From Owenia fusiformis (taxonomy: Eukaryota; Annelida; Polychaeta; Sabellida; Oweniidae): a stretch of 64,000 nt of DNA. The stretch lies in assembly GCA_903813345.2 (NCBI GenBank), contig CAIIXF020000011.1, positions 7,156,571 to 7,220,570 on the forward strand, in the 5' to 3' direction. Of the stretch, positions 1 to 10,466 are shown in pieces. Position numbers and translations under genes: made by a program. The notes under the pieces were generated by a model. The model ran no database searches. It was not told where the DNA came from and worked only from the letters and a program-made list of their open reading frames with translations. Position 1 is the first letter of the stretch; the number at the start of each line of letters is the position of its first letter.

Positions 1-275
1 AATATATTCTTACATTTTCATCTTAAGGTAAGTCTGCATGTTCGGAATTTTGCTGCATACCTAAATTGAGTCACAACATATTATCTCTAATAGATGCATT
101 GCACACACTCCAATAAACGCAAACCCGACTTTTCCAAAAAAGACTGGCAACTTGAAAAACAAAAATCACGAAAAAATACAATTTATTCGAAGAAGTGATA
201 ATAGGGTTAATATTGAATAATTCCCTTACCGCTATCATTAGAGCCATTTGTGTGCATAATACTGTTACAGACGAC
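1..275. other. No gene seen (window start)
   Basis: AT-rich sequence with no convincing ORF, splice-flanked exon or RNA signature. It borders the repeat that begins near 276. Confidence 0.5.
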
Positions 276-1330
276 AAAGTTTGGTAAATCAAAATATTTG
301 TTTACATAGGAAGTGCTACATTCAAAATGGCCGATTGGGTAATTTGCAGATTTGTTACTTCAACTAGCTTTATTTCCACTTGACAATATGGTGTGTTACT
401 TTTTATTGCATATAATTGTACCTTACTACTTAAGGTGCTATGGAAGTTAACAGGAAATGACAAAACAGGAAGTGACAAATTTTTTTGCATTTTTAGACAT
501 TTTTTGAACAGAGATAACAGAGTTGTGTTTTGACCTCCAGTCGATTCAACGAGTTCCAAATACCATTTACAGGTCCAGGATCACAATGTGCAGGGTCAGA
601 ATGACCCTAAACATGATAAAATAACCTTTTTAGCCCTTTGAAAGTGTGACTGAAAAAAAAGCTAAAAGTAGGAGCTAGGGAAGGTCACTGAACAGAATCT
701 TTTGAATTTTTCAGAAAATGTACCCAATATAATGCTCCAACTGATACAATCTTTGAAATTTTAGAAAATTGTCTTAAACAAAAATGACAGTCATAAAAAG
801 GAAAATAAATCGCTTTTTAAAGATATCAAATTTTCAAAGATTGTATCATTTAGAGCAATATATTGGGCACATTTTCTGAAAAATTCAAAAGATTTTGTTC
901 AGTGACCTTTCCTACCCTCCTACTTTTAGCTATTTTTCAGTCACATTTTCATAGGGCTGAAAACGTTATTTCATCATGTTTAGGGTCATTCTGACCATGA
1001 ACATTGTGATCCTGGACCTGTAAATGGTATTTGGAACTAGTTGAATTGACTGGAGGTCAAAACAGAACTCTGTTATCTTTGTTCAAAAGATGTCTAAAAA
1101 TGCAAAAAAATTGTCACTTCCTGTTTTGTCATTTCCTGTTAAGTTCCATAGCACCTTAATTGAATTTTTTTAATGTTTATTTTATTGAAGAAATGGTTCC
1201 ACTAATTGATAATTTTGTGCATAAAAATTCCGCTGCAATTTCCCCAGGACAGTAGTACATCATAACAGACTGACTTCTAGTCAGTCTGTTGGATACATAC
1301 TAGGCAATACAATATAAAAGATCCACTTTC
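276..1330 (+). repeat. Dispersed repeat R1, split by a foldback element
   Basis: The segments 276-433 and 1156-1330 match, in inverse orientation and as one continuous sequence, the stretch 55195-55515. Shared landmarks are the sequence before AAAATGGCCGATTGGG and the self-complementary block around 1268-1290 (GACTTCTAGTC core). The copy here is interrupted at a TTAA by the element at 434-1155, whereas the 55-kb copy is uninterrupted and so shows the empty site. A fragment of the same family lies near 38060-38136. No coding capacity is visible; the superfamily is unknown. Confidence 0.7.
434..1155. mobile_element. TTAA-flanked foldback element with ~325-bp arms
   Basis: The sequence begins GGTGCTATGGAAGTTAACAG and ends with its near inverse complement. 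TTAA lies immediately outside both ends (430-433 and 1156-1159). The two arms (about 434-760 and 830-1155) are complementary almost throughout, leaving a short centre near 770-820, so a single strand could fold into a very long hairpin. TTAA target duplication is typical of the piggyBac and Kolobok superfamilies, but no transposase is encoded, so the assignment is open. One arm of the same family lies at about 40948-41265. Confidence 0.8.
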
Positions 1331-2424
1331 TATTAAATTTTGAGAGTACGCCATGGCATTTTATGCTATATGACGCTACACCATCTGCTAGATCTATAGC
1401 CTCTATTCACGAGGCTCGGACGGCAAGAAAAAAAGTAACATGATTCATTTGACATATCCAGTGAGTTTGATCATTTACTAAAGAAGGATTTATTTCCCAC
1501 TTTTTCATGTTGCAGGACAGCCTAGAACAACCTATTGTGCCCACAATAGCCGGGTGACCTGCAACAACAACACTTGTTGTTTATTCAGTGAAACAGGTGC
1601 GATAACCACTAAGTAAAATGCTATTTCATCTTGTTTTCACAACATAAAAATATTCCAGGTACATAAAATTATTCGAATGGGAAAGTTGAAATTATTTTGA
1701 AACTCAAAATTTTCTTGCAAAAATTGAAACGTCACACCCCCATTTTCAAATGCATAATTCACCATACATTCCTCTTCATACATAGACAATATCATGCAAG
1801 TGTAAAGTATATTGATGTGACTTACCAAATCTTTATATACTGTTTATCTTTACAAACGGAACGACGTTAGAATTCACTGTTTTCAAGGAATATTTCCAGT
1901 AGGAAGTACTTCTGACAAAATGGCGAAGGACCTTTAGTCTCGCGAGAATTGACGAGATTAGTTAGGACTGTACACAGTCCAAAAAAATAGTAAACATTTT
2001 TAAATTCTCCACTCCTCATAATAATACAAAGTCAGAGATATTATGTATCAAAATCGATTATTGAATCGATTTGAATCAGAATGATACTCAAATATAGTTA
2101 GTATTTCCTAATTCTATGAAACAATAATATCAGTAATTGGAATGTGAAAATCCAAAAATGCGGAAGTGAAAATTTGAAATCAACCGGGGAAACATTTTCG
2201 TTATTACTAATCCTATTATCGTGTTTCAAAGCTTTAAACTATCAATAAAAGTACGCCAGTTGTTATATTCTTTGTCTGAAACTGCCAGACAACAGTCAAT
2301 CGTGATAAATTACAGGATTTTCTGCAATTCACATTGGTAAGAATTTGACACCGGCAATCCATTAATTTGATCATTGATGGCTTTGTCGTCAAGATTTTGA
2401 ACAGTTTCTTTAGCAGTATCAGTA
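1331..2424. other. Noncoding stretch, nothing recognised
   Basis: No supported ORF, RNA gene or long repeat. Short ORFs here lack codon structure or splice context. Confidence 0.4.
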
Positions 2425-2432
2425 CTCAGTAG

Positions 2433-2882
2433 TAGTGTTGTCGCGATTAATCGATACATCGCGATATACATCGCCAAAGCTGATTCTGGCGATGCATCGA
2501 TGTCTGAAACAAAACATCGATGTTTTTGAAAAAAATTAATTTGCTAAAAATCACCCTTTCTTATCTTATTTTGACGCAAATCGCTTACCTTTCTCATGTC
2601 TTATTTCATTTTCCAATGTTTTCTGATATTCTTTCGCTTTAAAACTGTTTTAGCTATTCGAAATGAACCATTAATCCGTAAAAAAATTACTTTACTTTCA
2701 TTTCACCTTTCTAGAAGTTCCCGGATGTACCGGATGTTCGGTATTTTAGTGCATTAGCGTTCGGTATTTCAGTGCACTTTTCTCGGACTTTTTCTCGATG
2801 TACATCGCGATGTGCATCGATGTTTACTACTGAAAATTGCCGATGCATCGATGTACGATTATGGCACATCGCGACAACACTA
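2433..2882. mobile_element. hAT-type MITE with 8-bp target duplication
   Basis: The terminal inverted repeats start TAGTGTTGTCGCGA and end TCGCGACAACACTA. The 8-bp direct repeat CTCAGTAG flanks both sides (2425-2432 and 2883-2890). The subterminal regions are packed with ATCGATG/CATCGAT motifs, which look like transposase-binding repeats. There is no transposase ORF in 450 bp, so the element is non-autonomous. An 8-bp duplication is characteristic of hAT elements (also seen in P), hence the assignment. Confidence 0.85.
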
Positions 2883-2991
2883 CTCAGTAGCTCAACAAAG
2901 TTTCTTAAAATATAAGACACATCCAATTTTTTCATTCTTGACCAAACTTGGAGTAAATAATTCATACAGTATTGTGTCTTTTGTAAAGTTG

Positions 2992-3770
2992 GGGACAAAA
3001 ATAAATGACAGGTCGATTTTCGATCACCATTTCCTAATTATGGTAGTCTGAAAGTCCATAATTTCCAATATTGTCTAGATACATATCCCTTAAAATTTGT
3101 ATATTTCACATTTTGTATAATCTCATCCACTGATGTATGGTTATCCCGTTCCCGGACTATGGTCCTGTGAACATCTCAATCTTTTGCCTGTGCGATTACA
3201 ACATGGGAGAATTTTTTACTGATCTTACACTTCAGATACCTACTTCAATAGATTCCTTGGTAATTTAGCATTCTTTTCGTGTAGTTGAATCCACAATTGT
3301 CTGGGTTTATCGGCAGAACGAAGACATTTTCGTTTTTGATCGCAATATTTGCGTGTAACATTTAACTTATTTCAACCGTCGAATTCCTCCATATTGGTAC
3401 TTCCGGGCTACATCCGGGACAGCCAAACGGGGGATTCCCCTTTTAAATCTAACCGCCATTTTGAAAAGTGATGGAATCTCTCTCGATGAAAAAGAGAAAA
3501 TGTTCCCGTTCTGCCGATATACCCAGACAATCGGCGGTTCCAATATATTAGAAGTTACATCTTGAGTTCTATAATGCATTGAGGTAGGTATCTTAAGTGT
3601 AAGGGGCGTAGATAATTCTCCCAAGTTGTAATCGTACAGGCAAATGAATGCGATCAGTGCAGGACTATAGTCCGGGTACGGGATAAATGTATGGCCTCTT
3701 GAAAATTCTCTTATTTTTAACATGGGAAATTCTCACTTCAGCAAATCCACCTGTCATTTATTTATGTCCC
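2992..3770. repeat. Foldback repeat
   Basis: The segment from 2992 through about 3350 is matched inversely by about 3480-3770. Matching pairs include GACAAAAATAAATGACAGG with its complement near 3750-3770, the block around CCCGGACTATGGTCC (3152) with 3665-3675, and the block around CTGGGTTTATCGGCAGAAC (3301) with 3505-3530. Arms are about 250-300 bp with indels. No coding signal was found. Confidence 0.7.
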
Positions 3771-3817
3771 GAACTGTAATAACTATGTCATTGCTAGATG
3801 TATAATGAACTGAATTT

Positions 3818-4046
3818 CACTACCGGATCTAGATGGGGGCGCACTTGTCAATAACACATTGCATATGCTGAAATCCGACCTGGGAATTGGTACCTACGCT
3901 CTGAAATTGGTCAGAATGCACCAAATGATTTTATTTTTCAACATTTTCCAGACCCCCTAGTATACTTGCGCTCGTTTGCTGTGCTCACTCACAAGGTTCT
4001 CTTCACTCTCAAAAAAACCTAACACAAAATCCTGGATCCACCCCTG
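3818..4046. mobile_element. Degraded hAT-like MITE (GGGGCGGATCC-type termini)
   Basis: The left end is CACTACCGGATCTAG and the right end CTGGATCCACCCCTG, an imperfect inverted repeat of the same family as 31586-31895 and 39965-40163. Flanks AATTT and AAGTT differ at one base, consistent with an aged 5-bp duplication. Noncoding. Confidence 0.6.
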
Positions 4047-4272
4047 AAGTTTATCCAAGTATTTTTTCGTTGATATCATAGTATGTCAAAAATATAATGT
4101 TATTTTGCCATGCTAGAATTGTGTCATTCAGGAAACACTGACATTTTGAGTAAAGATTTACATGCATGTTGACATTGTTATTGTGTTATATGCTGTATGC
4201 CGCTTCCATTTAAAACTAACTGTAGTGACCCTCGATAGCAAGTCGCTACTACAGTATCTGCTGTAGTGGATT

Positions 4273-4343
4273 GCCCTTATGGCTCAGTGGTAGAGTGTAT
4301 GACTTGGAGGAAAGGGTCCTGGGTTCAATTCCCGTACGGGGCA
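4273..4343 (+). tRNA. tRNA-like sequence, probably a tRNA pseudogene or SINE head
   Basis: This 71-nt stretch has a good A box (TGGCTCAGTGG, 4280-4290) and B box (GGTTCAATTCC, 4322-4332). An acceptor of four Watson-Crick pairs plus one wobble can form, and a D stem GCTC/GAGT. The anticodon stem pairs poorly, two acceptor pairs fail, and the loop would read TGG, so it is unlikely to be a functional tRNA. The internal RNA polymerase III promoter and surrounding repeats fit a tRNA-derived SINE head or pseudogene. No clear SINE tail was found. Confidence 0.45.
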
Positions 4344-4474
4344 TTGAGCACTTTCCGTTTCAGTATCTGGCTTGTTACACTACATGCCCAAGGGTTGTTA
4401 CATTACCATTGGTATATTCAGGCGAGGCAATCTTCTCCTCCATTACAATGCTGCTAGATCAACAATATTTGTTT

Positions 4475-5240
4475 AAAACGGAATGTTATAAAAACCCTTC
4501 GACCTTCGACCTGCACCTTCGACCTTCACCTTCGACTTACAGGGTGTCCAAAAAGAAAATATTATAGAAGCTATTTTTGCCGATCTCAGACCACGCAAGA
4601 GTCACTTGATTTGTGGTTCACAGGTGAGATCGTTAAGATCTTAAATTGTAGCAACATTTGCAGAACTATAGGTATAGTTACAGGGGTGAAATAGCGTTTT
4701 CATGTTATCAAATTAAGATTCTGTTGATGTTGATCGGGTAGTCAATCGGGTAGTTTAAATGGAAGTTTCCCTTTTTAGAACTTACTTCCTGGTTTTGATT
4801 CGATTGAATCGAAGTAAGATTAGAGTAAGTAGTGATCAATTACTGTTCTATTTATTGAGTTCAAATCATAGTCTTGTTGTGTGATCAATATTAAAACGGG
4901 ATATGGCGTCAATAACTTGTTATTTAACTTTCAAATCTTGTCCGAAAAGTGATGACGTCACCGGGCATATAAAGTATTTCGCCGATGTAAACTCAAGAGA
5001 TGACAGCTATAGCTTTCGACAAGGACAGTGCTCTGTTCAATTTCATAATCTATGTGAAGTTGGACTTAGTCGTTTTTCAAAGAAATATTTTTGGACTTTG
5101 ACAATTTTCATAAGAAAAGTCAAAGGTGCAGGTCGAAGGGTTTTTATAACTTTCTTTTTGGCCCGCTTTTTGGATACCCTGTAGGTCGAAGCTGAAGGTC
5201 GAAGGTGCAGGTCGAAGGGTTTGTATAACATTCCGTTTAA
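4475..5240. mobile_element. MITE with CTTCGACC-rich termini, carrying a nested element
   Basis: The ends are AACGGAATGTTATA on the left and its inverse complement on the right, followed inward on both sides by repeats of a CCTTCGA-type motif (about 60 bp). TTAA lies next to the left terminus and TAAA/TTAA next to the right, so the exact boundary is uncertain by one or two bases. A mariner-like MITE is inserted within it (4540-5181). Confidence 0.65.
4540..5181. mobile_element. Mariner-like MITE nested in a CTTCGACC MITE
   Basis: The terminal sequences are CAGGGTGTCCAAAAAG and CTTTTTGGATACCCTG with TA on both sides (4538-4539, 5182-5183), typical of Tc1/mariner target duplication. No transposase is encoded. 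Just inside the right end, 5127-5152 is a second copy of part of the host MITE's terminal sequence, as if captured or converted. Confidence 0.7.
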
Positions 5241-5323
5241 AACCTCTAGTCTATGAATAAATCCCCATTCTTTAAATACTCATATAAAACTCCAAAAGAT
5301 TTCAATTTCATCATTACTTTTAG

Positions 5324-5807
5324 GGACTAGCAGCAAGTGTATTAGAAGAATGGATGTGTTACTTGATACAGACTACAACACAGCGAAGGAAGTTGAGCTT
5401 ACACGCTTTGTATGGAAAGATCTTCCACTTGTCCTTAAAGTATGGGCCTATCCTGGCTCCAATGCTTCACAACAAGTAAAGACAAAACCAACATGTTTGC
5501 TTCTTAGACCAGATCCAGATCTGCCATGGCCTGAAGAGGCAGAGGGCTTATGGAGTCCTGTTTTCTGTCAAGTTTCTAAAAATGTGCCACTTGATTTGCC
5601 ACATGGATATATGGCAATTAAGAATTATGGAGAAAATGAAGATATTGTGAAAGCAGTCTGGGAGACTGGTTTCTTTGAAGACACAGGACGTAAGTTTAGG
5701 TCTGGTTACGTTGAGATGCCTGTTTGGAAACTTAAAGATGGCGTACCAAGACCTGATCCCGAGCCGATTGAATGGGACAAAGTAGAAAAGGAACAAAAAG
5801 GCATGCA
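5324..5807 (+). CDS. MYND-finger protein gene, exon 1 (start codon at 5350)
   Basis: This is the first coding exon visible of a gene whose seven coding exons join in phase to 607 codons plus stop (5350-5807, 6187-6623, 7031-7207, 7693-7890, 10231-10436, 11076-11247, 29620-29795). The exon follows a splice acceptor (CTTTTAG, ending 5323), so an untranslated or further coding exon must lie upstream. The ATG at 5350 is the first in frame. The exon ends ATGCA before GTAAGT (phase 2). The encoded N-terminus is rich in Trp, Pro and acidic residues; I recognise no domain in it. The only named domain in the protein is the C-terminal MYND finger in the last exon. MYND fingers usually bind proline-rich partner peptides, but the role of this protein is unknown. 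Confidence 0.85.
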
Positions 5808-6186
5808 GTAAGTTTAAGGGTCGCTGATCCTAATTTTGTTGTCATCCTTATTTACAATACTCATTTTTACACAAAGGTGTGTTTCCAAGAGACATTATCA
5901 TAATCAGTATTCGTCAGATCAGTAGTACCAAAAAGTTCTGGCAAACAACTTTTTTTTTATTTATTTATTTTCATGATAATATCACAATGGAATGTACAAA
6001 GCATGTGCACTTGACACCCTTAGTAATTGGATGTATCAGTGCATAGACATGACAATGAAAATAGAAGTTCTTTGTTTTCTCTGGTGTGTACTGTTGATCA
6101 TAAAATGTGCTATTACGTAATTGTTTCTACATGTATTGATTTAGCTCTTTTACTCTTAATTATTGCTATTGTCTCTTCTTTTTCAG

Positions 6187-6623
6187 AGATTTCTTGACTA
6201 AATGCAATTTTAAGACAGTTAATCATGACCCTCCAATGCCATTGCATGATTTTATGGACAAATGTGCAGCTGCTTTGAAGCCTCTCTTCAATACAGACCC
6301 AGTCATCAACAAGAAATCCATGACTCTAGTGTTCCAAATAGAAGAAAAATCTGAAAAACCCAATGGCAGTATAAATGGCTCACCTGAACAATCAAATGAA
6401 TCTGATAATGTGAAGGACCCAATCATAGCTCAGACAAGAACATTTGATTTAGAGCCATTTTATAACAAATTGAAACATGACACAAAGGATAATACTCAGA
6501 AAGCCTTGGATGATGTTTTAGAGGTTTTAAAAACTGGTGCTCAGACAACAAATGCAGAGATTGAGAGTAAACTTGATCAGTTGGTCCCTTTGGTACAAGA
6601 AAAGCTGTGGTTTGAGAATGTCA
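6187..6623 (+). CDS. MYND-finger protein gene, exon 2
   Basis: Follows a polypyrimidine tract and TTTCAG, and continues exon 1 in frame by completing a CAA codon. It encodes about 145 residues, including an acidic, Asn/Ser-rich low-complexity stretch (around 6340-6420) and a predicted helical segment (FDLEPFYNKLKHDTKD onward). It ends GTCA before GTAAGT (phase 1). No domain is recognised. Confidence 0.85.
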
Positions 6624-7030
6624 GTAAGTAGGCCTGGAGAGATTATGATTTCTGTTTGTATATGATCATGACAAGTGGTGCCATTGTTATAGTTTCCAAC
6701 ATTTTTGTGAATGGTGTTTGGAAGCTGGTGTTCGGCATATGGCAGTTGGTTTCTGTAACAAATGACAGGTCGTGAAATTTTGCACGCCTTGTATTTTATT
6801 GTCACTATTTTGACATATTTTTGTGACTTTGGTTGGTGTTTGAGAGTTGATGTTCAATGTTTGGCTGTTGGTGTTTGGCAGTCAGTGTCTGTGACAAATG
6901 GTTGGTGGTGACATTTTGCAGAGAAATACCTTTTTAATCTTTCAGCCTGTCAATTGGATTTCATGCTACTTAAAGTGAAAGCTTTTAAATCTACATCAAT
7001 ATCTGTTATTTTAATAATTGTATATTTCAG

Positions 7031-7207
7031 AATCAGAGGTTCAGTCTGTACCTGGTGGCGACACCTTTCAGCCTGTGAATATGCCAATAGATGGCATTGA
7101 GCATCTAGTCTATACCCTTGGAAGAAACGCAGAGGATGGTATGACCAATATCCAGTATGAGAAAGATGGACTCCTTCAGCTTGAAATGCTTGGTGTCTCG
7201 AGAAAAG
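7031..7207 (+). CDS. MYND-finger protein gene, exon 3
   Basis: Acceptor TATATTTCAG precedes the exon, the reading frame is preserved (split AAA codon), and a weaker donor AAAAG/GTTCGT follows. It encodes about 59 residues (SVPGGDTFQPVNMPIDGIEH region). The following intron contains a small mariner-like repeat with CAGGGTGTCCAT termini at about 7240-7320. Confidence 0.8.
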
Positions 7208-7239
7208 GTTCGTAATTTGACATGCAACTTGTATTTTTG

Positions 7240-7320
7240 CAGGGTGTCCATAAAGTATCTTTAATACAATTCTAATACAAAGTCTGCATAAAGTGTACAG
7301 ACTAAATTATGAACACCCTG
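7240..7320. repeat. Miniature mariner-like repeat in intron 3
   Basis: An ~80-bp sequence with inverted ends CAGGGTGTCCAT and its near complement TGAACACCCTG, and TA after the right end only. Same terminal style as 4540-5181. It is too short to code for anything. Confidence 0.5.
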
Positions 7321-7692
7321 TATATGTGTTGATTTTCTGATATGCACTTTTTGTAGACAATCTCTTTTTGTCCCTTACATGTAACATGCAACATTCCCTG
7401 GGTTGTTTTTGTAAAATAAGTTTCACAACTCTCCACTGTTAGCAAATAATTTTTTGTCAATGTGTTTATTTTATTCTAATTAATGCTTTGCAATTTTAGA
7501 ATAAAAATTGACCATCTTGTAGTTTATTTCATAAAAAAGCTCAACAGACATTTAACATGCGCGCCAATTATACATTGAGTTGGAGCAGCTTGTAAATGTA
7601 TTTTAATAGCGGCCTACTACTCACCTCATGTATATGGCCTGAACAGCTCATATGGCTTTTATTAAATAACTCAGTTGTTTTGCTTCATGCAG

Positions 7693-7890
7693 AATGTTTT
7701 AGACGAGCGATTGAGAATTTCCGTAAATCTGCTACTGCTGAGAACAAAGAACTGTTTACTGCGGAGTGCAACGGGAGCGTATTCCAAGGAGTCCTACCAA
7801 AATACAACGCATCCCTGCTAACTATGCTAGAAGAAATTGCCAAACTGAAGGTGAATGGTGGTCATATTGTGCAAGTCAGCACATCGCATG
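7693..7890 (+). CDS. MYND-finger protein gene, exon 4
   Basis: Acceptor CTTCATGCAG; donor CATG/GTAAGT. It joins exon 3 in phase (GAA codon) and encodes 66 residues, including the helical-looking FRRAIENFRKSATAENKELF and ending HIVQVSTSHG. The next true exon begins at 10231; between them lie a LINE insertion and seven extra copies of the exon 5 acceptor region. Confidence 0.85.
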
Positions 7891-8156
7891 GTAAGTTTGC
7901 AAGGTCTTTTATGGTGTTGTTTACTTCTCAAGTACTATAGCACTTAATGAGAAATATAGGTTAGCATCACCAATTGTGATTTTTATGAAGTTTCGTTTGT
8001 GAAAAATACTGATTTGTTTTTAAATTGTGTTAAAAAAAAGAAATTCAAAAAAGTTTTCCATTGAAAGGAGCAATAATTATATGCTTGTTCACATTGTACA
8101 GTCTATAAAGATTTGTTTGTTTGTTTATTATTTGTTTGCTATTCCTAATCGCTATC

Positions 8157-9228
8157 ATCACTTGAATTATGGTTGAACAAACGATTTTTAAATGGAAGAA
8201 GTGTTTTATTTTATAAAAACTGGATTCAGTCTGGTTTTGTATACGTAGGAGATTTCTTTAATCCAAATGGCTCTTTTAAAAGTAGCCAAACTTTTATTCA
8301 AGCATTGCAAAGAAAAAAGAACTGGATGATAGAGTTGTATATTCTCAAAAGAACCATCATGAGTGTTTGTTCAAATGTTGATAAAAATATTTTACCTTTT
8401 ATCAATATAAGGGATAAAACTAAATTTTTATTAGAAAACCACTTTGTTGAATTAGACGGTAAAAAAGCAAACTTTTTCTACAACATCCTGCGAAATCTTA
8501 AATTTGAAAGAAATATTCAAGAGACTCACTGGAATGCTTGTTTTAATATTATAGAACAACACCTTTGGAAAAATATATATGATCAAAAATTAATAAATAT
8601 GAGCTATACATATTTTTCAGAGTTTAATTTTAAACTCTTAAACAACTTATTGGCATGTGGATCTCTTGTATCAAAATGGAATAACAAAGTCTCAAAAAAT
8701 TGCTTAATATGTAATCAATTGCACAATATTAAGCACATGATATTTGAATGCCATAAGGTTAAACCCTTGTGGAATAAAATTGAAAGAGTGTTAAAATGTG
8801 ATATTCAATATAAACATATTGTAATTGGTTATCCATTCGGAAACACTATAACTAAATATAGAAACATAATTTTAACAATTGCAGGATTGACTATATACAA
8901 TAACTGGTGTAAATATTCGGAAGAAAAAGAAAACTGGAAAATTTTCGACATAACAAATGCATTTATCAAAAATGCGTTTTATTATTCTCAAATTTTTAAT
9001 ATGACAAAAGATGTAATACTATCAAAATGGATAACCAAATGTGTATTAGAAATGTAATTGACTTTGTATGAATGTATCATTACGTCTCTTTTTGTTTATA
9101 TTTTATGCATTACATTATTTGTAATCATTATAAACAATGTATGAATGTAACAAAATAGGAAATAAAAAAAAATAAAATAAAAAAAAAATAAAAAATAAAA
9201 AATAAAAATAAAAAATCACTTGAATTAT
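8157..9228 (+). mobile_element. 5'-truncated Tx1/L1-like LINE with target duplication and A-rich tail
   Basis: The insert (8171-9214) is bounded by the 14-bp direct repeat ATCACTTGAATTAT at 8157-8170 and 9215-9228 (the first A may be tail) and ends in a long A/T-rich (AAATAAA)n tail. It contains one open frame, 8173-9057, corresponding to the C-terminal part of a LINE ORF2. It landed inside the first unit of the 140-bp exon-edge array: the unit's beginning is at about 8125-8170 and its remainder resumes at 9215. Confidence 0.9.
8173..9057 (+). pseudogene. LINE ORF2 C-terminal fragment
   Basis: A 294-residue open frame without apurinic endonuclease or reverse transcriptase. It carries a C-x2-C-x7-H-x4-C knuckle (CLICNQLHNIKHMIFEC), typical of the C-terminus of L1/Tx1-type ORF2 proteins. 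The 5' truncation removed the catalytic domains, so it cannot self-mobilise. The frame being open over its full length suggests a fairly recent insertion. Confidence 0.8.
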
Positions 9229-10305
9229 AGAAAAAAGTTTTTCTTCAAGGTATGCTAGTGACTGGCTCCAGAGACGACAGTGGCATGCTTATGATGGGAG
9301 AATGTGCTTTTAAACTGCTCTTTTATTATTTGTTTGCTATTCCCAATCGCTATCATCACTTGAATTATAGAAAAAAGTTTTTCTTCAAGGTATGCTAGTG
9401 ACTGGCTCCAGAGACTACAGTGGCATGCTTATGATGGGAGAATGTGCTTTTAAACTGCTCTTTTATTATTTGTTTGCTAGTCCTAATCGCTATCATCACT
9501 TGAATTATAGAAAAAAAGTTTTTCTTCAAGGTATGCTAGTGACTGGCTCCAGAGACTACAGTGGCATGCTTATGATGGGAGAATGTGCTTTTAAACTGCT
9601 CTTTTATTATTTGTTTGCTTCCTAATCGCTATCATCACTTGAATTATAGAAAAAAAGTTTTTCTTCAAGGTATGCTAGTGACTGGCTCCAGAGACTACAG
9701 TGGCATGCTTATGATGGGAGAATGTGCTTTTAAACTGCTCTTTTATTATTTGTTTGCTAGTCCTAATCACTATCATCACTTGAATTATAGAAAATAAGTT
9801 TTTCTTCAAGGTATGCTAGTGACTGGCTCCAGAGACTACAGTGGCATGCTTATGATGGGAGAATGTGCTATTAAACTGCTCTTTTATTATTTGTTTGCTA
9901 TTCCTAATTGCTATCATCACTTGAATTATAGAAATGCGTTTTTCTTCAAAGTATGCTAGTGACTGGCTCCAGAGACTACAGTGGCATGCTTATGATGGGA
10001 GAATGTGCTTTTAAACTGCTCTTTTATTATTTGTTTGCTAGTCCTAATTGCTATCATCACTTGAATTATAGAAATGCGTTTTTCTTCAAGGTATGCTAGT
10101 GACTGGCTCCAGAGACTACAGTGGCATGCTTATGATGGGAGAATGTGCTTTTAAACTGCTCTTTTATTATTTGTTTGCTAGTCCTAATTGCTATCATCAC
10201 TTGAATTATAGAAATGCGTTTTTCTTCAAGGTATGCTAGTGACTGGCTCCAGAGACTACAGTGGCATGCTTATGATGGGAGAATGTGCTTTTAAACTGCT
10301 CTTTG
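9215..10305 (+). repeat. ~140-bp tandem array of the exon 5 acceptor plus partial exon
   Basis: Eight units are seen, with the duplicated exon edge starting at 9250, 9390, 9531, 9670, 9811, 9951, 10091 and 10231 (spacing 139-141 bp). Each has a polypyrimidine/AG acceptor (TTTTTCTTCAAG), then the first ~75 nt of exon 5 (encoding GMLVTGSRDYSGMLMMGE...), then intron sequence again (TTATTATTTGTTTGCT). Only the last unit runs on into the full exon and donor. Unit 6 (9951) has CAAAG in place of CAAGG, which shifts its AG. A ninth partial unit is split off by the LINE at 8125-8170. Confidence 0.92.
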
Positions 10306-10436
10306 AGTCAGATCTAATGGATCGTCTCCCTGTTGTGCCACTACGACTGGTTGCCAAAGAGACTGGCTCCTACCAGTGGGCACCTTATGTTCCAAATATT
10401 GACACAGAGTTCTGTGTTCCACAGTCTAAAGCAGAG
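10231..10436 (+). CDS. MYND-finger protein gene, exon 5
   Basis: The last copy of the tandem unit supplies the acceptor; the exon completes the GGT codon of exon 4 and ends GCAGAG before GTAAGG (phase 0). It encodes 69 residues from MLVTGSRDYSG through FCVPQSKAE. Seven upstream decoy acceptors precede it; none is followed by a clear donor within the repeated part. Confidence 0.85.
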
Positions 10437-10466
10437 GTAAGGAGGGCCTAGGATGGTCAGCATGGA

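Noticed and set aside
4273-4343. Functional tRNA gene
   Set aside because: A and B boxes are good but the anticodon stem and two acceptor pairs fail, so I list it only as tRNA-like.
9392-9797. Open frames reading through the tandem units as a repeat protein
   Set aside because: They arise because some units are 141 bp long (a multiple of three). The intron portion is translated and the frame breaks at 139- and 140-bp units, so a real repeat protein is unlikely.
9215-10305. CRISPR-like array of regularly spaced repeats
   Set aside because: Units are contiguous ~140-bp tandem copies containing exon sequence, with no variable spacers, and the genome is eukaryotic.
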